Made by a program: the position numbers and the translations under genes. The notes under the pieces are model-generated. The model saw only the letters and a program-made list of their open reading frames with translations, searched no databases and was not told where the DNA came from. A DNA stretch of 23,461 nt. Source: Candidatus Aminicenantota bacterium. Lineage in GTDB: Bacteria > Acidobacteriota > Aminicenantia > Aminicenantales > Aminicenantaceae. Shown one piece after another: positions 7,096 through 13,503 of the stretch. The stretch covers positions 1-23,461 of the forward strand of contig JAGLRY010000134.1 of assembly GCA_023135995.1 (NCBI GenBank), read 5' to 3'. Each line of letters opens with the position of its first letter. Position 1 is the first letter of the stretch.

Positions 7096-7124
7096 ATTTT
7101 ATCAGAAGTCAGGCAGATTCACAA
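7096..7124 (-). promoter_or_regulatory. Sigma70-type promoter for purA
   Basis: On the minus strand TTGTGA, a 17-base spacer, then TAAAAT (five of six to the -10 consensus). It sits 2 bases past the stop of the beta-barrel gene and about 55 bases before the purA ATG. A 6-bp inverted repeat (TCAGGA...TCCTGA, 7072-7095) spans the expected start of the transcript and could be a small leader hairpin. Confidence 0.5.
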
Positions 7125-7126
7125 GC

Positions 7127-8143
7127 TCAAAAACCCACTGCGACCTGAAGCAAGAGCATGTCGTTTTTTTTCTCGACACCTTTTTCTCTGTTAAACTGAT
7201 ATTCCAGCTTGAAAAAGGCCATTTGGGAAAGGTTGTAGACTAAGCCCAGGGCCCAGCGTTCTCTATCTTCGGATATTCCGAGTCCAGGAAGCACCGGGCT
7301 TAAAAAACCAACTCCATGGAACGGATCTTCATACTCATAATGCTGATAACTCACCACCGGCCAGAGACCCTGAATGTTAAAAGTCAGGAGTGCAAAATAT
7401 CCCTTTCCTGAACCGTCTGCATAATCTGCGGGATTCTCGTTGTCAGCCCAGGTGTATTCACCGATCAACTGGTAATTCCGGCTGATAAAGGAAACATCCA
7501 AACACTGAAGAACCAGGTTCCGACTGTTGTTTTCGTCATATTTCCCTCTGTAATAGGAGTATCCGACTTCAAATTTCTGATCGACATTCCAAGCCACTCT
7601 CCCCCCGAACCCTTTATCTCTGTTGCTGTCCTTAAACTGCTGCCCCTCATTCAGCCAGTCGTTCTCTCGAAGGCCGTTTCCCACATAGGCGGAATAGAGC
7701 AGACCGGCGATCGTTCCGGATACCTGGACCCCGATGTCTCGCCACATAGCCGGATAGAAGTACTTCACATTCATGGGCGGTTCGATAAGAAATGTCTCGT
7801 GAGCGCGGCTGTTTTCGTTGTATTTGCCAAAGGGCACAAGATAAAGGCCCAAATTGAAGTTGAACGTATTGGAAAATGAGAATCCCAACAGGGTTTGATT
7901 TAACTCCACCTGAACATCCTGTTGGAACACCACCTCAGCCACATAATTCACTTTTGCGGCGAGAAAACCCGAAAAGATGAGCCCCAGTTTTGGATTCTGG
8001 AACGTTCCATAGGGATAGACGCTTTCATTCTTACTATCCAGGTAATCCACCGAAAGATACCCGTTGATCTTGAGTTGAGTATTCTGCGCAGAAACTAGAT
8101 CGGCACAGAAAAAAATGAGAACAAAAAGACAAAATTTTCTCAT
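7127..8143 (-). CDS. Outer-membrane beta-barrel (porin-like) protein
   Basis: A 338-residue protein with a clear signal peptide (MRKFCLFVLIFF... cleaved near VSA|QN, residue 19) and a mature part of alternating amphipathic strands. It is rich in Tyr, Phe, Gly and Asn and ends in the aromatic VAVGF typical of BAM-inserted barrels. The segment with PFGKYNENSR, then MWRDIGVQVSGT, resembles the phosphate-selective porin O/P family and related general porins, though the match is only at the level of pattern. Its start overlaps the stop of the flavoprotein gene by 4 bases, so it is the last gene of the ferritin-like/rubredoxin operon. An outer-membrane channel translationally coupled to a cytoplasmic redox pathway is unusual. 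Substrate unknown. Confidence 0.8.
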   Translation of the reverse strand: MRKFCLFVLIFFCADLVSAQNTQLKINGYLSVDYLDSKNESVYPYGTFQNPKLGLIFSGFLAAKVNYVAEVVFQQDVQVELNQTLLGFSFSNTFNFNLGLYLVPFGKYNENSRAHETFLIEPPMNVKYFYPAMWRDIGVQVSGTIAGLLYSAYVGNGLRENDWLNEGQQFKDSNRDKGFGGRVAWNVDQKFEVGYSYYRGKYDENNSRNLVLQCLDVSFISRNYQLIGEYTWADNENPADYADGSGKGYFALLTFNIQGLWPVVSYQHYEYEDPFHGVGFLSPVLPGLGISEDRERWALGLVYNLSQMAFFKLEYQFNREKGVEKKNDMLLLQVAVGF

Positions 8144-9342
8144 ATTACTGAAAAGTCAAACCCGTCTTCCAATATGGCTTCTTTCCACTTGCTAATATTC
8201 GCCTTCAGTTTAATGATCTGCGATATATCGCTCACTCCCTCTTTGATGCCCATCCAGATCGCCCCAACAATGACTCCATCCTGGAGGACGACCTTTTTAT
8301 AAATCCCCTCTTCTCTTATTTCTTTCCTGAGCTCTTCGAACGTCCCCTCTTCTGGATTTACCATGCCTATGGAAGTGAGATGAACGCCCATGACTTTGAG
8401 TGTGTTCGAAGGGATCGTGCCCAAATACTCTTTTTCCTGGCCAATAACATTGTATGCTGCTGAACGTGCCTGGTCGAACGAAGCTGGTATGATTCCGTAT
8501 ACTCTGCCTTTGTGTTGAACGGTATCGCCCACGCCATATATCAAAGGATCACTGGTCTGCAGATATTCATTGACGACCAAACCACGATCCGCTTCCAGCC
8601 CTGCTTCTTGAGCCATAGAGATATTCGGTCTCGCTCCTGCTGCAACTAGAGCCATGTCCGTTTCCCATTCATCACCTCCCTTGAATCTCAATCCGCGGAT
8701 GTCATCCTGTCCCAGAAACTTCTCGGTGGCCGTGCCCACTCTCACCTGGATGCCCATCCTCTCGATATGGTGTTGAAGAATGGATGCACCTTGCTTATCC
8801 AGCTGTCGCGGCAACAAACGGTCGAAAAACTCGACAACTCGGACTTGTGCGCCTCGCGTGTTAAGGGCCCTGGCGATCTCAAGCCCCAAAAGCCCTCCAC
8901 CGATCACCACGACATTCGGATGATCGGCCAGATACTCTAAGATTTTATAGGCATCATCAATGCTCCAGAGCGTAAAGATCCCCTTTTTTTCTGTTCCCTG
9001 GAAGGGGGGAACAAATGAATGAGATCCGTTTGCAATAATAAGTCGGTCGTATCTCTCCTTGTGTCCTTGATCGAGCTCGATCTTTTGGGACGCGGGGAGG
9101 ATCTTTTTGACAGGTTTAGAGAGATGGATGCGGATATTTTGGCTTGTGTACCAATCTTCGGGAAAGGCAAACAGCCGTTCAAAAGGGATCCGCTCGGCAA
9201 GAAAATCGATCAGATTCGGACGGGGATAATAATGGTATTTTTCCCTGGCGAACACATCGATTTCCGCATTCTGATCGAGTTCCCTCAGAGTTTTGGAAAA
9301 GATGATACCGGATATACCATTTCCAACGACGACAACTCGCAT
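8140..9342 (-). CDS. FAD/NAD(P)H-dependent oxidoreductase, likely NADH:rubredoxin reductase
   Basis: A 400-residue flavoprotein of the pyridine nucleotide-disulfide oxidoreductase class I fold, close to rubredoxin reductases and the reductase part of NirB. Residues 3-12 (VVVGNGISG, GxGxxG) bind FAD. A second Rossmann motif VVVIGGGLLGLEIARAL (144-160) binds NAD(P)H. AAGARPN and LIYGVGDTVQHKG are the usual C-terminal FAD contacts. There is no CxxxxC redox pair, as expected for a reductase that passes electrons to a separate protein. It lies 23 bases after the rubredoxin gene and overlaps the beta-barrel gene by 4 bases. The likely pathway is NADH to this enzyme to rubredoxin to the ferritin-like diiron protein, detoxifying peroxide or oxygen (inference from context). 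Confidence 0.88.
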   Translation of the reverse strand: MRVVVVGNGISGIIFSKTLRELDQNAEIDVFAREKYHYYPRPNLIDFLAERIPFERLFAFPEDWYTSQNIRIHLSKPVKKILPASQKIELDQGHKERYDRLIIANGSHSFVPPFQGTEKKGIFTLWSIDDAYKILEYLADHPNVVVIGGGLLGLEIARALNTRGAQVRVVEFFDRLLPRQLDKQGASILQHHIERMGIQVRVGTATEKFLGQDDIRGLRFKGGDEWETDMALVAAGARPNISMAQEAGLEADRGLVVNEYLQTSDPLIYGVGDTVQHKGRVYGIIPASFDQARSAAYNVIGQEKEYLGTIPSNTLKVMGVHLTSIGMVNPEEGTFEELRKEIREEGIYKKVVLQDGVIVGAIWMGIKEGVSDISQIIKLKANISKWKEAILEDGFDFSVI

Positions 9343-9365
9343 AAGCTTAGGTTCTCTTCAAGGGC

Positions 9366-9527
9366 TTAAGCCATTTTTTGAAAAAACTCTTTTCCCACAC
9401 CGCACTGCGGACAAACCCAGTCATCGGGCAGATCCTCAAAAGCTGTTCCCGGTGCTATCCCATTTTCTGGGTCGCCTAGTTCCGGGTCATAAATGAAACC
9501 GCAAGCTGTACATTCCCATTTTTCCAT
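9366..9527 (-). CDS. Rubredoxin
   Basis: A 53-residue rubredoxin, read directly from the minus strand. MEKWECTACGFIYDP gives Cys6 and Cys9, and DDWVCPQCGVGKEFF gives Cys39 and Cys42, the four ligands of the Fe(SCys)4 centre. The middle has the usual PENGIAPGTAFEDLPDDW with the conserved aromatic positions. Length is exactly that of the family. The ATG at 9525-9527 follows a GGGAGAA site. It is the second gene of the redox operon, between the ferritin-like protein (42 bases upstream) and its likely reductase (23 bases downstream), and is a one-electron carrier in the cytoplasm. Confidence 0.96.
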   Translation of the reverse strand: MEKWECTACGFIYDPELGDPENGIAPGTAFEDLPDDWVCPQCGVGKEFFQKMA

Positions 9528-9569
9528 CGCGATTCTCCCTTCTTTATATTGTCAACTCCACTGGAAAAA

Positions 9570-10022
9570 TCAATCTTCCTCGAGGACATGCTCCTCGTAT
9601 TCTTTTTCCAGTTTCAGTTTGTGCGTTTTCTCCTGGAGGATGAGAAATTGGAACAATTTTTTCAGATCTTCATCCTCGGCGTTTCTTTCCAAATTAGAAT
9701 AGAGTTTCACAGCTTCTTGTTCCTTTTTGGCTGCAAATATGAGCAGGTCCTGGAAGGTCATCTCCTCTGCTGGAGGCTCTTCCGTTAAATAATCACTGAT
9801 CTTCAAATCGGGGACTTCTTTAATCTCAAAGGATGCGATCTTTTGATCCGTGATCTCTTCGAGAAGGCTTTTGTGATTCTTCTCCTCTCCCTGAAGATCG
9901 ATCAAAAGCTCCTTCAGCCCGGGAGATCGTGTCTTTTCGCTCATTTTCCCATATGAAGCAATGGCTTCTTCCTCTCTGGAAATGGCAAATTTCAGAATGT
10001 CTTGAAACTTGGATGGATCCAT
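9570..10022 (-). CDS. Ferritin-like (rubrerythrin-type) diiron protein
   Basis: A 150-residue four-helix ferritin-like protein. Four ligand motifs are visible: SREEEAIASY (helix 1, about 16-24), GEEKNH (E47/H50), KKEQEAVKLY (helix 3, about 99-108) and QEKTHK (E131/H134), the internally duplicated ExxxxY / ExxH pattern of rubrerythrins. There is no rubredoxin domain on the chain; that function is the separate rubredoxin gene next door. Likely a peroxide or oxygen reductase fed by rubredoxin. Two starts are possible: GTG at 10026-10028 or ATG at 10020-10022. I took the ATG because AAAAGAG lies at a better distance from it. First gene of the operon, behind a strong promoter. Confidence 0.88.
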   Translation of the reverse strand: MDPSKFQDILKFAISREEEAIASYGKMSEKTRSPGLKELLIDLQGEEKNHKSLLEEITDQKIASFEIKEVPDLKISDYLTEEPPAEEMTFQDLLIFAAKKEQEAVKLYSNLERNAEDEDLKKLFQFLILQEKTHKLKLEKEYEEHVLEED

Positions 10023-10084
10023 GATCACTCTTTTCTATTCTCTCCCAGTTATGTTTTCTTGCCGTAAAATTCAAACGGACCACT

Positions 10085-10113
10085 ATTATAATGAATCAAA
10101 TTTACGCTTGCAA
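10085..10113 (-). promoter_or_regulatory. Strong sigma70-type promoter of the ferritin-like/rubredoxin operon
   Basis: On the minus strand TTGCAA, a 17-base spacer, then a perfect TATAAT. The expected transcript starts about 55-60 bases before the ferritin-like ATG. The -35 box is only 4 bases from the outer edge of a mobile-element end at 10118, so sequence upstream of the promoter was probably replaced by the element. Confidence 0.7.
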
Positions 10114-10117
10114 CGAC

Positions 10118-10269
10118 TAACCTGGACTATTCATAAAAAATGTCGATACTTAATATAAATTATATGATATCTGTATATTACCTTGAGTTGACTGATTATA
10201 TCAATGATCATCACGTTCTCCATGTTGATTCTATTTATGATCGACATTTTTTACCCTTCGGGCGAGCTG
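10118..10269 (-). mobile_element. Decayed 152-bp MITE-like element
   Basis: Bases 10118-10147 match the left terminal repeat of the complete copy at 21555-21584 base for base. Bases 10240-10253 (ATCGACATTTTTTA) match the inner 14 bases of its right terminal repeat. The distance between the two landmarks, 122 bases, is identical in both copies, so the element is 152 bp here too, with its last 16 bases (10254-10269) replaced by unrelated sequence. No coding capacity. Its intact end, read on the minus strand as AGTATCGACATTTTTTATGA..., faces the ferritin-like operon promoter. Confidence 0.65.
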
Positions 10270-10349
10270 ATCTCACTGCATCTGCTTCGTTGCAAAGGAT
10301 TTGCGGTGGACAACCACAGCTGCATCCTTTGCGCCTTGCATTTTTCAGC
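10266..10349 (+). repeat. Long imperfect palindrome (hairpin-forming)
   Basis: A perfect 9-bp stem GCAAAGGAT/ATCCTTTGC (10292-10300 with 10324-10332) encloses a second stem GTGG-ACAA-CCAC (10306-10317) flanked by GC/GC. Further out TGCA pairs with TGCA and GCTGA (10266-10270) with TCAGC (10345-10349). The total is an 84-base fold. It begins where the mobile element loses its right end, so it may be a second element inserted there or a structured leader of the next gene. The region 10023-10375 otherwise holds a promoter, the element and this palindrome, and I see no gene in it. Confidence 0.6.
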
Positions 10350-10364
10350 GGATTCGATTATTAT
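10336..10364 (+). promoter_or_regulatory. Possible promoter for the small membrane-protein pair
   Basis: TTGCAT, a 17-base spacer, then TATTAT (five of six to the -10 consensus). The expected transcription start is about 5 bases before the ATG at 10376, so the leader would be nearly absent. The -35 is weak. Confidence 0.35.
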
Positions 10365-10375
10365 TTTTCTCTCAA

Positions 10376-10744
10376 ATGAAAACAAGAGCTATTCTCAGCC
10401 TTATATTAAGCTGGTTTATTCCAGGTCTGGGCCATATCTTTTTGAAAAAATACACCAGGGGTCTGGTCTTTTTTCTCTGTATCTCCTGCATGGCCGCTCT
10501 TGGACTCTTCATAGGAGGGAAAATCTACTCCTTCCAGACGGAAAATCCTCTGACTATACTCGCTTTTTTTTCTGACCTCGGGATCGGAGCTCTCTATGTC
10601 TTGTCCAAGATCATCCCCATTGGTCTCGGAAACATAAAGGCTGTGACATTTGAATTCGGGACCGCTTACATCGCCGGTGCAGGTCTTTTGAACTATCTTG
10701 TTGCCTTGGACGCATTTGACATCGCCTCGGGGAAAAAGAAATGA
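10376..10744 (+). CDS. Small multi-spanning membrane protein (DUF6677-like)
   Basis: A 122-residue hydrophobic protein. It opens with KTRAILSLILSWFIPGLGHIFLKKYTRGLVFF, the PGLGH...KY.RG pattern of a small membrane family that I associate with DUF6677 and related TM2-like proteins, then has about three further membrane segments (FFLCISCMAALGLFIG, LTILAFFSDLGIGALYVLS, TAYIAGAGLLNYLVALDAF). The cytoplasmic end is DIASGKKK. A longer reading starting with TTG at 10301 would begin inside the palindrome and add a non-hydrophobic stretch, so ATG 10376 is preferred although no Shine-Dalgarno is visible. It overlaps the next gene by ATGA. The function is not known. The family name is from memory and uncertain. 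Confidence 0.75.
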   Translation: MKTRAILSLILSWFIPGLGHIFLKKYTRGLVFFLCISCMAALGLFIGGKIYSFQTENPLTILAFFSDLGIGALYVLSKIIPIGLGNIKAVTFEFGTAYIAGAGLLNYLVALDAFDIASGKKK

Positions 10745-10917
10745 TACTGAAAAGCCACATACTATCGATGGTCTTGTACGCATTCTTTGTCTGTGTCGTC
10801 CTGGCCCTCATCAGAAGAGATGAGAGAAAAGCTCAGATCAAATACGCTTTATCCCTGTTTGCAATCATGGTCATCGGAGCCACCATTTTCGGCTGGTTTA
10901 TGTTCCTTTTTATTTAG
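10741..10917 (+). CDS. 58-residue membrane protein, function unknown
   Basis: A 58-residue protein starting at the ATGA overlap with the preceding gene (ATG 10741, stop TAG 10915-10917). It is two hydrophobic helices (about 7-24, SMVLYAFFVCVVLALI, and 38-58, LFAIMVIGATIFGWFMFLFI) joined by a charged hinge RRDERKAQ. The hinge has the positive charges expected for the cytoplasmic side, so both ends would face the periplasm. Translational coupling suggests it works with the upstream membrane protein. No family recognised. It is followed directly by the ftsEX promoter. Confidence 0.72.
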   Translation: MILKSHILSMVLYAFFVCVVLALIRRDERKAQIKYALSLFAIMVIGATIFGWFMFLFI

Positions 10918-10931
10918 CCTCTTCCCTGTCT

Positions 10932-10959
10932 TTGAAAGGGAAAATCGATGTGTTATAAT
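10932..10959 (+). promoter_or_regulatory. Strong extended -10 promoter of ftsEX
   Basis: TTGAAA, a 16-base spacer, then TATAAT preceded by TGT (extended -10). The transcript would have a leader of about 90 bases before ftsE. That leader contains a 21-codon open frame (ATG 10983 to TAG 11046) without a convincing ribosome site, and a TAACCTGAAT decamer (10975-10984) like the ends of the window's mobile element. Confidence 0.7.
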
Positions 10960-11054
10960 CTTCACCCATCCTGCTAACCTGAATGGCAGATGGCATCGAT
11001 AAACAGGAATGGACCAGAGGGCCTAAAGAGACCGAACGAGTCAAATAGTCAGAT

Positions 11055-11720
11055 ATGATTGAGCTATATCACATCTGGAAGCAATACCAAAAAGCGCAGT
11101 GGGCTCTTTCGGACATCACGTTCCGTGTGGACAAAGGGGATTTCTGTTTCATTACGGGACCGAGCGGTTCCGGAAAGACCACTTTGCTCAAGATCCTGTA
11201 TCGCCAGATCTTTCCCACCCAAGGACAGATCGTCATCGACAACAGAAACATCCTCAAAATCTCTGACCATAAGATCTATCAACTGCGGCGACATATGGGA
11301 ATCGTCTTCCAAGATTTTCGCTTGGTCTTTCATAAAAAGGTATTCGAGAACGTGGCTGTTGTCCTTCAGGTGCTGGGAATTCCAAGGAAGGAGATCAGGC
11401 GAAAGGTCTTTAATGCCCTGAGAATGGTCAATCTGCACAATAAAATGTGGGAATACCCGGCGCATCTCTCTTACGGAGAACAGCAGCGAGTGGCGATCGC
11501 GCGGGCGGTCGTCAACAGCCCCAAGATCATCTTGGCGGATGAGCCGACAGGGAATCTCGATACAGAATTGGCCTTTGAAATCATGAGTTTGTTCAAGGAT
11601 ATCAACACAAAAGGGGCGACTGTTCTTATCTGCACCCATGACAGAGAGCTCATCCGGAACTTCGGCCAAAAAATCCTATTCCTGTATAAGGGAAAATTAC
11701 TTAGAAAGGAATCACTCTAA
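11055..11720 (+). CDS. ftsE: Cell-division ABC transporter ATPase FtsE
   Basis: A 221-residue ABC ATPase of the FtsE type. Walker A GPSGSGKTTLLK (35-46), Q-loop region GIVFQDFRLVFHKKVFENV typical of FtsE, signature LSYGEQQRVAIARAV, Walker B IILADEPTGNLD and the H-loop in CTHDREL are all present. With FtsX it transmits ATP hydrolysis across the inner membrane to activate peptidoglycan hydrolases at division. The signature has Tyr where LSGGEQQ is usual. The ATG has only a weak ribosome site. The stop codon TAA (11718-11720) shares a base with the proposed ftsX start. Confidence 0.95.
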   Translation: MIELYHIWKQYQKAQWALSDITFRVDKGDFCFITGPSGSGKTTLLKILYRQIFPTQGQIVIDNRNILKISDHKIYQLRRHMGIVFQDFRLVFHKKVFENVAVVLQVLGIPRKEIRRKVFNALRMVNLHNKMWEYPAHLSYGEQQRVAIARAVVNSPKIILADEPTGNLDTELAFEIMSLFKDINTKGATVLICTHDRELIRNFGQKILFLYKGKLLRKESL

Positions 11721-12616
11721 TTTTTCAAAATCTGAAGTACTTTCTGACAGAGACCTCAAACAACATCTGGCAGTATAGGGTGCGCAATTTTTTCTCGATC
11801 ACGATTATTTGTCTGACTTTCCTTACAGTGGGAGTCTTTCTGGCACTCGCAAACAATCTCGAACATGTGGCTGAACAAATTTCCAACAACATGGCAGCCG
11901 TCTTCTTTTTGGACACGGATATCTCAGAGGAACAACTCAATGCCGTAGAAGAGGAGTTGAAGCGGTCTCAGCTGGTTCTAGAAACGACATTCGTGAGTGC
12001 GGAACAGGCGGTGGACAAATTCAGAGAAAAGTTTCCCGAGCTTCAAGGGATCATCGAAAATATAAAGATCAATCCATTCCCTCCCTCTATAGAAACAACA
12101 TTTAAGGAAAAGACCATCACTTTCAGAGAGGCATCGGGACTCATCACTCAGATCAAAAACATGCCGGGTGTAGAGGATGTTCAATTTAATCAGGAATGGG
12201 TCGACCGTGTGAATTCATTCTCCCGGCTAGCCAAGGCGGTCGGTTTTTTTCTTGGGGGAATACTGGTTCTGGCATCCTTTTTCATCATCTCCAATGTGAT
12301 AAGATTGAACGTCTTCGCGAGAAAGGATGAAATTGAAATTCTCCGGCTCGTGGGAGCGACAAACACATTTATCAGGGTGCCGTTCCTCCTTGAAGGGATC
12401 ACTTTAGGTGTTATTGGGGGATTAGTCTCTCTCTTCCTTCTTCTCCTCTTGATCAATTCGATCCCCATATATTTGGGATCCAGGCCCGGGGTCTTGAACG
12501 AGCTGATCAATTTCCGCTATCTCACGCTCTCTCAATCTATCACGATTATTGCAGAGGGAGGCGTTATCGGTTTCTTGGGAAGTCTCACCTCGCTCGCACG
12601 ATTCCTAAAGACATAG
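11720..12616 (+). CDS. ftsX: Cell-division protein FtsX, probably starting at ATT
   Basis: An FtsX membrane protein. The C-terminal part has the family topology: TM1 (FSITIICLTFLTVGVFLAL), an extracellular domain of about 130 residues, then TM2 (VGFFLGGILVLASFFIISNVIRL), the RKDEIEILRLVGAT cytoplasmic loop, TM3 and TM4. The first ATG/GTG/TTG in frame is GTG at 11780, but it has no ribosome site. Translation upstream of it gives IFQNLKYFLTETSNNIWQYR, the cytoplasmic helix that FtsX proteins normally have before TM1. The frame is open back to 11705, and ATT at 11720-11722 lies 9 bases after AAGGA. I therefore extend to ATT (298 residues, the usual length). If only standard starts are allowed, the gene is 11780-12616. 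Confidence 0.85.
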   Translation: MFQNLKYFLTETSNNIWQYRVRNFFSITIICLTFLTVGVFLALANNLEHVAEQISNNMAAVFFLDTDISEEQLNAVEEELKRSQLVLETTFVSAEQAVDKFREKFPELQGIIENIKINPFPPSIETTFKEKTITFREASGLITQIKNMPGVEDVQFNQEWVDRVNSFSRLAKAVGFFLGGILVLASFFIISNVIRLNVFARKDEIEILRLVGATNTFIRVPFLLEGITLGVIGGLVSLFLLLLLINSIPIYLGSRPGVLNELINFRYLTLSQSITIIAEGGVIGFLGSLTSLARFLKT

Positions 12617-12681
12617 GACATCAAGCATAAAAATTTCTTTCTGAGGATTAGATCCCGCCAAAAATTATGCCATTTCCCGAT

Positions 12682-13326
12682 TTAGGCCTCATGGAAGAGT
12701 TGTGAGGCGAGGTGGTGAGCCATGCGTAGAGGTTCGGGAATCCTGTAATTGGAATACTCGAGCACGAGCTCTCGCGAAACCTGGAAATCAATTTTGTGGC
12801 CAGGAGAGACAAAAACAGGTTTGACTCCGGTCCGGGTGCGCAAACAGTAGCCGACTTTCTCGTAATCGGTATTTTTCAGCTCCGAGTATTCTCCCCTTTC
12901 CTCTCCAGGAGATTGGAAGGGAAAAAATGAATTCTTTGCGCATCCGATCGTGCTGATATCCAAGATCACTCCCATATGGGACGCAAGCCCCATCTTCCGG
13001 GGATGAGCGATCCCGTTGCCATCAAAAAGTGTCACATCGGGCTTTTTGTAGAGTTTTCGGAATACCTTTAAAAAGGCAGGCCCCTCTCGGAAATTCAGGA
13101 ATCCGGGCACATAAGGGATGGGGACATCACACACTTCCTTTCCGATCTCAGCGATAACGAATTCGGGCATTTTATAGACGACGACAACCACACCGATTTT
13201 TCGTTTCTCCTCATCATAGCTGGAGTCCACTCCAGCCACCAGCTGGACTTCGCGTTTTTCCCAGGTGAGGTCTAATCTGGCAGACAATCGCTTTTGTGCT
13301 TCGATAGCTTTCTTGAAATCGAACAA
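12682..13326 (-). CDS. nfi: Endonuclease V (deoxyinosine 3' endonuclease)
   Basis: A 214-residue endonuclease V, which cuts DNA one base 3' of deoxyinosine to start repair of deaminated adenine. Conserved motifs are AGVDSSY (Asp34), PYVPGFLNFREGP (Glu81), LFDGNGIAHPRKMGLASHMGV (Asp102) and the CAKNSF lysine (Lys131), matching the metal-binding and catalytic set of the family. VSPGHKIDF is the usual C-terminal block. The start is TTG at 13324-13326, with a strong AGGAG 7 bases upstream. It is the only minus-strand gene in the right half, convergent with ftsX and divergent from the rodZ-like gene. No clear terminator is seen in the 65-base gap after ftsX. Confidence 0.95.
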   Translation of the reverse strand: MFDFKKAIEAQKRLSARLDLTWEKREVQLVAGVDSSYDEEKRKIGVVVVVYKMPEFVIAEIGKEVCDVPIPYVPGFLNFREGPAFLKVFRKLYKKPDVTLFDGNGIAHPRKMGLASHMGVILDISTIGCAKNSFFPFQSPGEERGEYSELKNTDYEKVGYCLRTRTGVKPVFVSPGHKIDFQVSRELVLEYSNYRIPEPLRMAHHLASQLFHEA

Positions 13327-13345
13327 CTCTTCTCTCCTCTATATG

Positions 13346-13374
13346 AGTATACTTTAGAAATATAAATCTTGAAA
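13346..13374 (-). promoter_or_regulatory. Possible promoter for nfi
   Basis: On the minus strand TTTCAA, a 17-base spacer, then TATACT (five of six to the -10 consensus), about 20 bases before the TTG start. The -35 is weak. It lies back to back with the rodZ-like promoter. Confidence 0.35.
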
Positions 13375-13467
13375 CATTCTTTGTATTATTGTATGCAGAG
13401 AGAAGCCAGAAGCCTGTCTGAATGACGTTTTCTATTCATTCGATAGGCCGAGAGAGTCCGGTGTAAG

Positions 13468-13496
13468 TTGACACAATAATAAACTTGGCTTAAAAT
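13468..13496 (+). promoter_or_regulatory. Strong promoter of the rodZ-ntrYX operon, predicting a leaderless mRNA
   Basis: Perfect TTGACA, a 17-base spacer, then TAAAAT (five of six). Transcription should begin 6-8 bases after the -10, at about 13502-13504, which is the ATG of the rodZ-like gene. The sequence between box and ATG (TCAAAAA) has no Shine-Dalgarno. Confidence 0.7.
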
Positions 13497-13503
13497 TCAA
13501 AAA

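Noticed and set aside
10026..10028. GTG start for the ferritin-like gene
   Set aside because: Only two codons before the ATG at 10020-10022 and with a less suitable ribosome-site distance; it remains possible.
10301..10375. TTG start extending the small membrane protein upstream
   Set aside because: The start codon lies inside the palindrome, no ribosome site is present, and the added residues do not continue the membrane-protein pattern.
10983..11048. 21-codon open frame in the ftsE leader
   Set aside because: No ribosome site and no recognisable leader-peptide feature such as a codon run with an attenuator.
11780..11782. GTG as the true ftsX start
   Set aside because: No ribosome site at a proper distance and it would delete the conserved helix before TM1; kept only as the fallback.
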